64,000 nucleotides of DNA from the NCBI GenBank assembly GCA_030581615.1, contig JAKTTT010000018.1:1-64000 (forward strand), written 5' to 3'. Below are positions 55,035 to 64,000 of this stretch, piece after piece. Every line of letters starts with the position of its first letter. Positions within the stretch are counted from its first letter, which is position 1. The notes below the pieces were generated by a model that worked only from the letters and a program-made list of their open reading frames with translations, ran no database searches and was not told where the DNA came from. This DNA comes from Alloascoidea africana. Lineage: Eukaryota > Ascomycota > Alloascoideomycetes > Alloascoideales > Alloascoideaceae. Made by a program: the position numbers and the translations under genes.

Positions 55035-55806
55035 AGAGAGAGCTAGGAAATCACTAATACCTCCCCCTATTCGTCCTACTCCTCCGCTGGCCTTTTTTGG
55101 ATGCTTCGGTGGGTGATTGCTGATTGGCATCTCTCAACACCTGCCTATATACTATTACCAGAGCGGGAAAACTATAAAAAAAAAAAAGAAAAAAGAAAGA
55201 AGACGGGCATGGCATTGCGAGAACCTCAAGGTTTATTTCGTTTGGTGGTGGGTGGTGGAAAATGTAAATGGGCTTTTGCTTCAACAAGTTTATTTTTTGT
55301 TTGTTAGTTTTGGACAACCTCGTTTTTTTTTTTTAATTTCGAGGACCAATGTTTTTGTGTTTTGCTTGATTTCTCCTTTTTTCTCCAATTTTTTTTTTTT
55401 TTTTTCATCTTGCATCCGCTTTTACATTATCTCTTGTTTTGTATATAACTAACTGCCCGTACCATGCCATGCCATGCCATTCCATCTCTAACTTGCTCAA
55501 AGTTGCTCATTCTTCTTTACGAATTATTAACTGAATGTTTACTACTATTACTATTTTTCTTTCCCTTTTCCTTCTTTTTGATTTTTTGATTTTTTGAACT
55601 ATTTTTTTTTTCTTTGCTTTTTATAAGCAGTTTTTGCCTTTATATATTGGTATTTAGATCAAGAGTTGGCTCAATCAATAAACTCGTAAATGCTTCCTTC
55701 ATTCACAATCCATGTAGACAGACAGACAGACAGGCAGGCAGGCAGGCAGGCGTGTGTGTACTCCAAATCACTATAATCAAAAGGTTATTCCAATTCCTAA
55801 TGACTA
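55035..55806. other. Convergent 3' region, MRS4/PRI2
   Basis: Rich in A and T homopolymers (55169-55190, 55323-55335, 55388-55405) with a CCATG repeat at about 55461-55482 and a (CAGA)n/(CAGG)n microsatellite at 55717-55751. No gene seen. Confidence 0.6.
55717..55751. repeat. CAGA/CAGG compound microsatellite
   Basis: About four CAGA units followed by about five CAGG units, in the shared 3' region 56 bp beyond the PRI2 stop codon. Confidence 0.85.
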
Positions 55807-57405
55807 CTATACATCTTCTTTCTCTGCCTTTGCCATTCTCCAACTTCTCTCAAAATACAAATTCGGATGCGTTATATGCAACTCCTCAACGTTTTCAGAA
55901 CCTTCATTATCCTCACCTTTCCTCCCAATAAGGTTATAACCGTTATGTGTATACTCGAAAACCCGTGTACATGCCATTGTATAATTCTTATTCTTAACAT
56001 CATCCATTACGGTTTGCAATTGGTTATCCGCATTCGTAATACCCATTGCATTCAACTCTGTTGTCAACCGTTCAACGTTAAAATCACGATATGGACATCC
56101 GTGGAATTCATTAGTTCCCGGTTTATTACCATGTAGAATCCGATTACAATCCATTGGTTGGTAATTTTTCCGACTTCCTTCCAATCCATAATTGTGTCTA
56201 ATGTTGTACCTATAATCAGAGTTGAATTTTGCCTCTGGATATTTGGCAGCAAAACTCTGTTGCCAAAATTTAAGCGCCTCGTCTATAGAAAGACCAATCC
56301 CCTTGAGAAATAGACCGTACTGTTGTCTACCATCGTACCGTAGATGATGGTCTACATTAAGGCCATTTTGTAAATTCTTCATACACAGGGGGAAATGCTT
56401 CATGATTTCGGAGCTCGCCACGTTACCGGCATTAATTTCATTGTTTGCGTTTGATGTTTCACTGGGTTGGTATTCGGAAGCGGTGTATCCCGAAGACAGA
56501 TGGTTCAAAATCGGTAACAATCTATCATCTTCATCCAACCTAGGCAGCATTTTCGCAGTTGTAATTAGAGCACGATCAAGTCGTTTTTGATACTCAGTTA
56601 TCAATAAAGAGAGTTGTAAACAACTGGGGATATATGCTTTACCACCTTTCACAAATACGTTTCTCGTTGATACAAGATCCAAAACCTGTTCAAAATCAAG
56701 TTTAAAGAAAAACTCTTTTTCAAAACAGGCTCTCAGTTGATGTTCTGTCATGCCTCCACTGGTATTAAGATTCCCCGAATTGATACTCTGGTAATGGGTT
56801 GCCATTGCACCACAACTGGCATCGTAAAGTTGGGTTGATAAACTCTCCTTCTCAGCAACAGATACAGGGGACCAATTTAGATCTGCATTTTTCAAAAACT
56901 CATTTCGATCGTTTAAATCATCACTATTGTATCTGATTCTGAATAATGTTGATTCAGCTCTGATGAAACGTTTTCGAAGTTCCTCATTTTTACAAAACGC
57001 GAGTCTTAAAATATAATGAGAATAATGATCTTTCATCCTTTCCATATCACAAACGCGTGGATCTTTAGAAGATGAAGAGCTCAATGGCAAGTATTTGTTG
57101 ATTAAAGGTTTCAAAACGGATTCTGTTTCTTTAAAAGTTCGATTTCTCATCTGACAATTTTCAATCTGGATAAGAACACGAAGACGATCAATTGCCCACG
57201 TTTCAAATTCATCCAATGTTATTTCCGATCTGGGTGCAGTTGAATAAAAAGAAAGCCGATTGGGATAGTCACAAAGTTGACTTGTGCCTGTTGCTGTTGC
57301 TGTTGTTTCGCCATTTTGTAACTTGCGAGGCGAAGAAGAACCACCATTACTTGAAGACGCGAAATTCTTTCGTAACTGTGTTTTGCGCTTGGATTGTCGA
57401 AACAT
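55807..57405 (-). CDS. PRI2: DNA primase large subunit
   Basis: 532 aa (S. cerevisiae Pri2 is 528). Non-catalytic partner of Pri1 in DNA polymerase alpha-primase, needed for RNA primer initiation. The start at MFRQSKRK matches the Pri2 N terminus; an in-frame ATG seven codons upstream is less likely. The C-terminal [4Fe-4S] domain has its four cysteines at C341, C420, C437 and C479, in the contexts HFPLCMKNL, PMDCNRI, HGCPYRDF and MACTRVFE. A low-complexity Ser/Thr linker occupies about 15-45. Two ACGCG-type motifs upstream suggest G1/S control. Confidence 0.97.
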   Translation of the reverse strand: MFRQSKRKTQLRKNFASSSNGGSSSPRKLQNGETTATATGTSQLCDYPNRLSFYSTAPRSEITLDEFETWAIDRLRVLIQIENCQMRNRTFKETESVLKPLINKYLPLSSSSSKDPRVCDMERMKDHYSHYILRLAFCKNEELRKRFIRAESTLFRIRYNSDDLNDRNEFLKNADLNWSPVSVAEKESLSTQLYDASCGAMATHYQSINSGNLNTSGGMTEHQLRACFEKEFFFKLDFEQVLDLVSTRNVFVKGGKAYIPSCLQLSLLITEYQKRLDRALITTAKMLPRLDEDDRLLPILNHLSSGYTASEYQPSETSNANNEINAGNVASSEIMKHFPLCMKNLQNGLNVDHHLRYDGRQQYGLFLKGIGLSIDEALKFWQQSFAAKYPEAKFNSDYRYNIRHNYGLEGSRKNYQPMDCNRILHGNKPGTNEFHGCPYRDFNVERLTTELNAMGITNADNQLQTVMDDVKNKNYTMACTRVFEYTHNGYNLIGRKGEDNEGSENVEELHITHPNLYFERSWRMAKAEKEDV

Positions 57406-57548
57406 TATGAAATACTGGGAAACCAAAGGGGGCAGAGATCAAAAATACAAAAATTAGGATATCTGTTTGATCTCGTAAACACGTCTAGACTAAAATAATG
57501 GATAGGTTTGAGATAGAGATATATATACTACAAGAAAGAAAAAAAAGA

Positions 57549-57572
57549 ACGCGAAAAGAGCAGTGTCGCGTC
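57549..57572. promoter_or_regulatory. MBF/SBF-like sites upstream of PRI2
   Basis: ACGCGAAA at 57549-57556 and TCGCGTCG (ACGCGA on the minus strand) at 57566-57572, about 145-165 bp upstream of the PRI2 start. DNA-replication genes in yeasts carry such ACGCG motifs for G1/S transcription. Confidence 0.55.
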
Positions 57573-59606
57573 GTTCCCGGAAGTTGTAACCCAAACGTCC
57601 GGAGGATGGAATTGGGGTGGTGTGTGTCACCTTCTTCATTTGTACAAAAAAAATATATGAATTGCTAGGTGACACAACGATAAAGATAAAGATTACACGG
57701 AAGCAAGTTTTGACATGACCTGATCAAGATCAAGAACTAATCTGCATAATTGCAATTATACCAACACAACCAAATTCACAAAGTAGGGGAAAGAACATAT
57801 ACAGTTTCTCCTTTTTTGCGTGCTCTCCGGGTAACAAACCCATGCCCATACACCTGGTGGCACTTTTTGGTGAAGCTGAAGCACGAGCTTGCGTCCACAG
57901 CAGCGAGCTTTCCCAAAATCGCACGGCGTTAAAGCGTACGAGATAGTATCATTATAGTCAATGTGTGTTTTGTAATGTTCATATTTTGAAAGAAAGAATT
58001 AATAGTTGGGGGTTTTGAACAAGGACAAGCAAACAAAAAAAAAAAAGAAGTTTGTGTGTGTGTGCTCTGGATTCTACAATATCTCTCCACCAGTTCTTGT
58101 TCACGACTATAGTAGCCACAACTACAATCAAAGGTCTCTCAATCTATTAGACTCACACCTATCAAGATGTATGCTGTATAAATCTGGGGAAATTCAGACC
58201 ATGCCTATACTCTATGCAACTTGAAATGCAAGGAAGCTTCTCTCAAAAGTCTAAGACATACACATACACGTTGTTACGATGGGCATACCCAAGCCAAGGG
58301 TGGGTGTGTGTCTTTTTTGTAGTCTTTCGAGGCAGAGAAGCATGGAGTAAGGTGGAGTCAAAAAGTGTGAAGGAGCACGTATGGTGAAGGTATATTGTGT
58401 CTGGATGTTTTCCCCCAACACCACGGTCGAGATGGAAAGGAGGAAGATTTGGTCCGGGGGAGTTCTAAGCACCCTGGGATAACGAGAAGGAGGTCAAGGT
58501 GGAGGTGAAGGGCTGGGTCAAGTCATGCAATGGAGAAGCAGGGACCCACCCAAAGGCAAATTGGAGAAACTGAAAGTAGTGTTTTCCAGTAGAGATCTGC
58601 CCAGTAGCTTATATTGTGTTCAATGTGCATGTCCACTAAGAATGTATGGATGCCGAGAAAGCCAAAAGGACTTGCTTCCCTCGTGTTCGAGAAGACTGTG
58701 GGCTGCGATGACTTGCAAGACGCCGATCCGTGTTGTTTTGAACAACGAGAAGAGAACGAGTGCTGGAGTTGACCTCAGCCAACTCCAGTTCGTCCAGTTC
58801 GTCCAACTCGTCCAACTCGCCTCACTCGCTCGCTTGCTTGCATCTTCTTGGTCGACTCTCCCGCGACTCGAGCTCGGCTGATTGGCCAGCTGATTGGCCA
58901 GCAGCGCGCGGGGCGCACAATTGGCGCTCTCTCGCTCTCGCACCCGCACCCGCACCCGCTCCGAGCTCCGAGCTCCAGACCCGGATCTGGGTGTGGTCTG
59001 CTGGACTGTCAAACGGACGCCTGGTGGCGTCCGTCCGACAGCCACCTTCCATGCCATATCGGGGGAGAAGAAGAGCCGAATCTGGCCGTCCCCATCAGTA
59101 GACACCATGAACCCAACCCAAACACAAAAGGCAAATCCGGCGGGTGGTTTGAGCAACGGAAAGAAAAATCCCTTTGCAACAGAGAGTGTGTGCCAAAAAA
59201 TGCGAGACCCCCGCGATGCAGATTTGCCGCGCCCGCATGTGTGCGTCCGAGGCGCAGCTGTGCCCGGTCCCGGTGCCGGTCCCGGGTCCCAGTTTCGATT
59301 TCGATTTCGGACCCAGTCGCCGGTCCATGAGATCCCTGTCCGAAAGAAAGGTTAAAAGGGCAAGGGAAAATGGGAAAAAAGAGTGGCTAAGCAAGGTAAG
59401 GAGAGGTAAAAGAGTCATCGTGGGCGGCCATAGGACGGGGAGGCCAAGAGGGCCAAGGGTCGTCGTCGGTTGGTGGGTCGTGGGTCGTGGGTCGTGAGTC
59501 CGTCGGTCTGCGACCAGCGATGTTGGGCCATTATGGCGACGAGCGGCCCAAGACTCAAGTCCCAATTTTAATTAGCTTGGCCTTTTCCTGGGAGGATTCA
59601 CCCTGG

Positions 59607-59760
59607 ACATCAGCATCAGCATCAGCATCAGCATCAGCAGCAGCAGCAGCAGCATCAACATCAAGATCATGGCTTTGGCTTTGGCTTTGGCTTTGGTTTT
59701 TGGCTTTTGGTTTTTGTTTTTGACTTTGGATTTGACTTTGACTTTGGCTTGGGAGGTCGA
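59607..59760. repeat. CATCAG/CAG and GGCTTT repeat tract
   Basis: About four CATCAG units and five more CAG units, a few CATCAA variants, then four GGCTTT units decaying into TTTGG/TTTGA-rich sequence. Confidence 0.85.
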
Positions 59761-60629
59761 CTGGTCAAGCCGGCATTTGCCGCTTCTCTGGCCATCTGGA
59801 TCTGGCGTGAGTTTCTCCCCCGCGCGCACGCAAAAACGCAAAAAACGCAAAAACGCAATGCGCAAAGCTCAGTGCTGAGTGCTCAGTGCCCAGTGCTCGC
59901 CCAGAGCTGAAGAACAAGAACAAGAACAAGAACAAGAATAAGACAGCACCGGCACAAAACAAGCACTAAAACAAAAATACACAAAATCATGAAAGACAAC
60001 TTCCCAATGTAATGGCGCTTCTTTCAGAGTCCTTTGAATCTTCAAAGGGTGGTGAATCCTCCTCTTTGTTATCGGTCGCGAAACTCAAATCCGCATTGAC
60101 ATCGTTTCACCAGGCATTTGATTGTGTCGCAACATGAGAGCACTTTTTTTTTTTCTTTTTCTTTTTTTTTTTTTTTTCGTGCTACCTTCTTTCTAAGATT
60201 AGGGTTGTATATCCTTGGCAATCAATGAGAAGGAGGAAATCGGTTGTGTCATCAATCAATCATCTGTTCTAGGATTTATACATTTCCGGCCGGCTTGCGT
60301 TTGTGCTTGTGTTTGTGCTCGTGTGGCTCCTCGTCCTTTTTGTCCATTTTTGTCAACTTTTTAGTTTCTCTTTGGCTTGGCCGGTCATTGTACTACTGGT
60401 TCTGGTCCTGATTCTCGTTCTGGTCTCTCGTCTCTGGTCTTGGGTTGGCTTTGAAGCCTTTATTTGGATGGTTGTAGGAAACTTTGTAGCCTCATAGTAA
60501 AAATTCCACAAACTCTGAAGCTTGTATGCCCTGCCCTGTCCTATCAGCACACAACCTTGTTGAAAAAGTTTCCCTCTTGACAACTTCCAATTAGCTAATT
60601 TTGACTATGTTTAGTTTAGCCGCTGTTGC

Positions 60630-60656
60630 GAATAGACTAGACTAGACTAGACTAAA
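60630..60656. repeat. TAGAC microsatellite
   Basis: About five tandem copies of AGACT/TAGAC in AT-rich intergenic sequence. Confidence 0.85.
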
Positions 60657-61685
60657 ATACAAGAATGCCATACCATGTCATATGTCTTGAGCCTTTAAAT
60701 CCCCGCTAATTGCAATCAAAAAAAAAAAAAAAAAACCAATTCGATGATCGATGATCTGGGGGGTATTTGTAAAACTAACTGCGTATAACTCTAATCCGCA
60801 TCCAATTGTGAACTTTTTCATCTACAAAACTCCCATTGTAATTGCGTTTTGATGGGTGAGTAATAATCTCAATATTTGTAGAGGACAATTGCTACCACCC
60901 CCCTTGCAAACAACAACAAAAGAAAAACATTGTCATAACTTGGGCGCATTTCTCAATTCTGCCTGGCTGGTGTAGACAACCCAAGCTATATCTCTCATCT
61001 TCTTAGACCTCCTCGACATTAGATTCTGCAATGTGGAGTAGACGATAAATGCATATCCAACCTAATGAGCACAACAGGATACTAATAGCATAGCGTTTGG
61101 CCCTGCTTGAGAGACCAGCACAGTACGTTGCTTTTTGAGTATAGCGTGTCTGTGTCTGTTAACACTTGTTAGATCTAGCATTTACACATACAGGCATATA
61201 ACTGTACATCGTCAACCTCCTTGATAGAGGTGAAATATACAGCTTTTTTTAGTTGACGCCAGTAATAGTTAATCCGGACGAAGCTCACCTCTGCTGTCAG
61301 GTAGATTTTCTCAGACTGAACAGAACAACTGTCTCAGAATTCGCTTGGTTTTTGTTTTACAATGAGTAGTAGGCATTACAAGTCCAATGTCTGAAGGAGG
61401 CATGTTTCTCTTTTCTTTTATCAACTACTGTACGAACCAATTGTCAGACTATATAGAGTAGTAGTAGTAAGTTGTGCCGTGCTTGCTGGATATGTATAGA
61501 CGTGTATCTGTATCTGTATCTTATCTGGCGGATATACATGAAGATTATACCACGGCTACAGATGTTTCTCAAATCTTGTCCCTTGCATCGAAAAACCAAA
61601 CAAGAGATTTTAACTACGGGATGCGACGCTTGAGACTTGTGGAAGAGTACTTTGCAACCATAGTTTAACAAGAGATGGTCAATTT

Positions 61686-61713
61686 CAACAACAACAACAA
61701 TAACAACAACAAC
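61686..61713. repeat. CAA microsatellite
   Basis: About nine CAA units with one TAA interruption, intergenic. Confidence 0.85.
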
Positions 61714-63089
61714 TTATAATCTCTCGTTTCTGTCTCTTTTACCCTCCCCATTAGTTTTCTATTTTGTGTGTTTTCTTTGGGGGTTTAGAAAGGCTCAACA
61801 CCGCAACTTTGCCCAAATGGCTCCACACACAATAATCTAAAACTTGTTTCTAACAATTAAGCGCATTTGCTATTTGTTTCTTACGATTACGATTACGATT
61901 ATGGTCGTTGGTTGTTTTGTTCTGTGTGCCATCTCTCTTTTCCATTCCTACATCCACCACTGCAAAAGCAAGCGATGCGAATGCAATACATACTTTAGAT
62001 CGAAATTCAAATTTTTTGTTCACAATAATAGAATAGAAAGTAAAACTCCAATTTCCGCGCCAGTTGACTGAGACTGAGACTGAGACAAGCACGTTTTCCT
62101 GTAGCGCCGTTGTCAAAGCTGTCGTATTTAAACCGGAAACGGGAGGGCTCAAACTATTGGAGACATGGAAGGGGCATATTCCGAGCACCAGCCAGTGCCA
62201 ATGGCGGTGCCAATCGCAGTGCCAGTGGGCGAGGAACCGAGGAACGGCGAGCGAGTATCGAGCAAGACGGGCAACAGCATGTGGCCGTGTAGCTTTAGGC
62301 CGTTGTAGGCTCGAAAAGGAGGCCAGAAGCTTATCTCTAGACGGCAAAATATCCTCTTTAGGCGCCCACTCGGAGGCCTAGCTGAAGGCTGAAGCGGGAG
62401 ACCGCGAAGCTGAAGACGTCCGAGGGTCCACAGTCCACAGTCCACAGTCCACGGTCCACCGCCCGTCCGTGTCTGCTTTGTGCTGCTGTCCTGCTCACTT
62501 TTGTTCTTTTCCCGCGACCGAAAGAAAAGCCAAAGCCAAAGGCTAAGGCAAAAAGGCAGAAGGAAAAAGACAGCGTTTTGACAGCGGCGATTGCACTTGT
62601 GCGTTAGGTTTGCCGCGCACGCACGCACGCACGCACGCTCGACTCTGCGCAGACACAAAAACGAACGCAGGTACACCACACTTTTGCGTTTGCGAGTGCG
62701 TTTGCGTCTTTGCGTGCGAGTGCCTCCGACCCGGGGCGCCTCTTGGCCCCATCCGAAAACCCTGCAAAGGGGAATGTAAGGTGATTAGCCACAACCACAA
62801 CATCGGCAAGAGACACCGGGAGCTGGTCGGGTCGTGGCTCGGCGGCGTCTTGCTGGCCTCCAGCGGCGTAGGAGGCCTCCCTCTCACGGCTTGGAGAGAC
62901 GAGACGAGACGAGACAGAAACAGAACAGAGATCCAGCTGGAACAAGAGTGAGACCGAGACCGAGGCTGGGCAGCGACCCACGCACATTTGATCCCGGTCC
63001 GGCGTCGGGCGCACGCAGTTTTACCTCTCATTGTTGGAAAGTACCCGAACGCAAGGCTTTTTGGCAGCAGATCTAAAGCCTCGATTTAC

Positions 63090-63290
63090 TTTTCCCTTCC
63101 TTTTTTTTTTTTTTTTTCCCTATTATTTTTTGCTTTTATTTTACCTTCTTTTTTTTTTTTTCTCTCTTTCCCTTTCATCACTTAATTACTCCTCCTTTCC
63201 TTTTCCCTTCTTCTCGCTTTCTCTCCTTCTTTTCCCTTTCCCTTTCTCCTTCTCTTTCTCTTGCAAGTTTTTTACTTCCCCAGGTCTGGT
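63090..63290 (+). promoter_or_regulatory. Long pyrimidine tract before the EFG1-like ATG
   Basis: About 200 nt almost entirely C and T, with runs of 17 and 15 T, ending 20 nt before the start codon. It is probably the 5' leader or core promoter; it could also be the 3' part of a 5'-UTR intron ending at CCCCAG (63278-63283). Confidence 0.5.
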
Positions 63291-63310
63291 CTGCTCCTCC
63301 CTACATAATA

Positions 63311-64000
63311 ATGTATTCTTCTGCTAGCTTTTACCCCAACGATCAGTCCTCGTCGTACCAACAACAACAACAACAACAACAGCAACAGCAGCAGCAGCAG
63401 CAACAGCAACAACAACCTTTAGTAAACGGAGCTGGTGCTAATGGATCTGGATCTGCTCAACCCCAACAGAACAAAATGATGGCCCAGGCTCAATATGCCC
63501 AGTCAAATGCTGCCGCCGCCGCTGCCGCCGCCTATCCTTACAGTAGTTACACACAATATCCCCCCCAATACGGTGGCTACGGATACAACTACTCAACTGC
63601 TGTTCAACAGCAGACTCCAGTCACAGGAGTCGGCATTCCTTCCGCAACTGCTCCCAATTACACCTCTTCCACGGCCTCTGGCGCTTACACGGGCGCTCTA
63701 ACTGCCCCTTCAACCATGGCCATGGCCATGGCCCCCGGATCATCACTTCCTACTTCTTCTATTCCAAATGTAGGTGGTGCCTCTTCCGGCGTTGCGTCGA
63801 ACATAATGTCAGGCAGTCGTACAATGTCTCCACCTGTCAACACTTCAAATGTTCCAATGCCCTCTTCGGCCTCCACCGTGGGTCAATATCCTCCTCCAGG
63901 TCTAAGACCACGCGTCACAACAACCCTATGGGAGGATGAAAACACCATTTGTTACCAAGTCGAGGCAAATGGCGTCTGTGTTGCAAGGCGTGAAGATAAC
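63311..64000 (+). CDS. EFG1: APSES transcription factor (Efg1/Sok2/StuA type), 5' part only
   Basis: 230 codons, open to the window edge. The APSES DNA-binding domain begins at about residue 197 ([15 protein letters not shown], then [17 protein letters not shown]) and is cut off. Upstream is a typical Efg1-like N terminus: a polyQ tract from residue 17 encoded by mixed CAA/CAG, a polyA run near 60-70, and Gln/Tyr/Ser/Pro-rich sequence with an MAMAMA stretch. These factors act in cAMP-PKA-controlled filamentation and cell-type programmes. S. cerevisiae has two relatives, Sok2 and Phd1; this may be the single ancestral gene. The first ATG after the pyrimidine tract is taken as the start. Confidence 0.95.
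   Translation, partial: MYSSASFYPNDQSSSYQQQQQQQQQQQQQQQQQQQPLVNGAGANGSGSAQPQQNKMMAQAQYAQSNAAAAAAAAYPYSSYTQYPPQYGGYGYNYSTAVQQQTPVTGVGIPSATAPNYTSSTASGAYTGALTAPSTMAMAMAPGSSLPTSSIPNVGGASSGVASNIMSGSRTMSPPVNTSNVPMPSSASTVGQYPPPGLRPRVTTTLWEDENTICYQVEANGVCVARREDN

Larger units (their letters stand above)
57573..63310. other. 5.7-kb repeat-rich intergenic region upstream of the EFG1-like gene
   Basis: No supportable gene; the long frames on both strands at 58.6-59.6 and 62.1-63.0 kb reflect high GC and repeats. It alternates GC-rich blocks (58.5-59.9, 62.1-63.1 kb) with AT-rich ones. Short tandem motifs abound: CGTCCAACT near 58800, GCTGATTGGCCA twice at about 58878-58905, CATCAG and GGCTTT runs at 59607-59700, AAGAAC at 59910-59935, TAGAC at 60630-60655, CAA at 61686-61713, GACTGA near 62070, CCACAGT near 62430 and GCAC near 62620. 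It ends in a 200-nt pyrimidine tract abutting the ATG, with a possible 3' splice site CCCCAG at 63278-63283. Confidence 0.6.

Noticed and set aside
58620-59565. Overlapping 107-178 codon frames on both strands
   Set aside because: Caused by high GC and tandem repeats; no consistent start, codon bias or motif.
62110-63076. Several 100-176 codon frames on both strands
   Set aside because: Repeat-derived (runs of Ala-Arg-Thr-His, Ser-Val and similar) and mutually overlapping.
1-64000. CRISPR arrays, viral or retroelement copies, CUG-Ser code
   Set aside because: No spaced direct repeats of CRISPR type, no reverse transcriptase, integrase or capsid-like frames, and CTG fits Leu at conserved positions.

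Overview
The window looks like nuclear DNA of a budding yeast (Saccharomycotina). The proteins are yeast orthologues (Pom152, Spc110/Pcp1, Mon2, Rim21/PalH, Bsd2, a mitoferrin, Pri2, an Efg1/Sok2-type APSES factor). CTG codons fall where leucine is conserved (for example in the mitoferrin repeats), so the standard genetic code is used and this is not a CUG-Ser yeast. Four genes carry short introns of 62-81 nt with GTAAG/GTATG donors and CTAAY-like branch sites, which points to an intron-retaining, early-diverging lineage; the genus cannot be fixed from this sequence.

Layout. 1-1124: a 20-21 bp tandem repeat at the left edge and an intronless tRNA-Phe. 1125-7246: a helical protein I do not recognise (-) divergent from POM152 (+). 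8417-20922: a left-facing run of SPC110-like, TRP4, TRR1, BSD2, an intron-bearing tRNA-Ile(UAU) and acetyl-CoA synthetase. 24267-32033: RIM21 (+) converging on MON2 (-). 32034-36908: gene-poor. 36909-38783: a spliced Ser-rich protein of unknown function. 38784-51073: a 12.3-kb stretch with no supportable gene, holding two diverged tandem duplications and a C tract. 51074-57405: a GPI wall protein with V/T-rich repeats, a mitoferrin and PRI2. 57406-63310: a 5.9-kb microsatellite-rich intergenic region upstream of a partial EFG1-like gene that runs off the right edge.

Coding sequence is roughly 45 percent of the window, low for a budding yeast. The left 50 kb is mostly AT-rich with simple intergenic DNA; the right part alternates between GC-rich islands (about 50.2-54.6, 58.5-59.9 and 62.1-63.1 kb) and AT-rich stretches and is thick with short tandem repeats. 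The genes form no operon or pathway. Regulatory motifs fit individual genes: a perfect Gcn4 site at TRP4, a Yap1 site at TRR1 and MBF-like ACGCG motifs at PRI2.

No previously undescribed system stands out. The best leads are the 12.3-kb desert (centromere or ncRNA candidate), the Ser-rich spliced orphan, the V/T amyloid-like repeats of the wall protein, the composition switch inside the mitoferrin gene, and the very long repeat-laden EFG1-like promoter.
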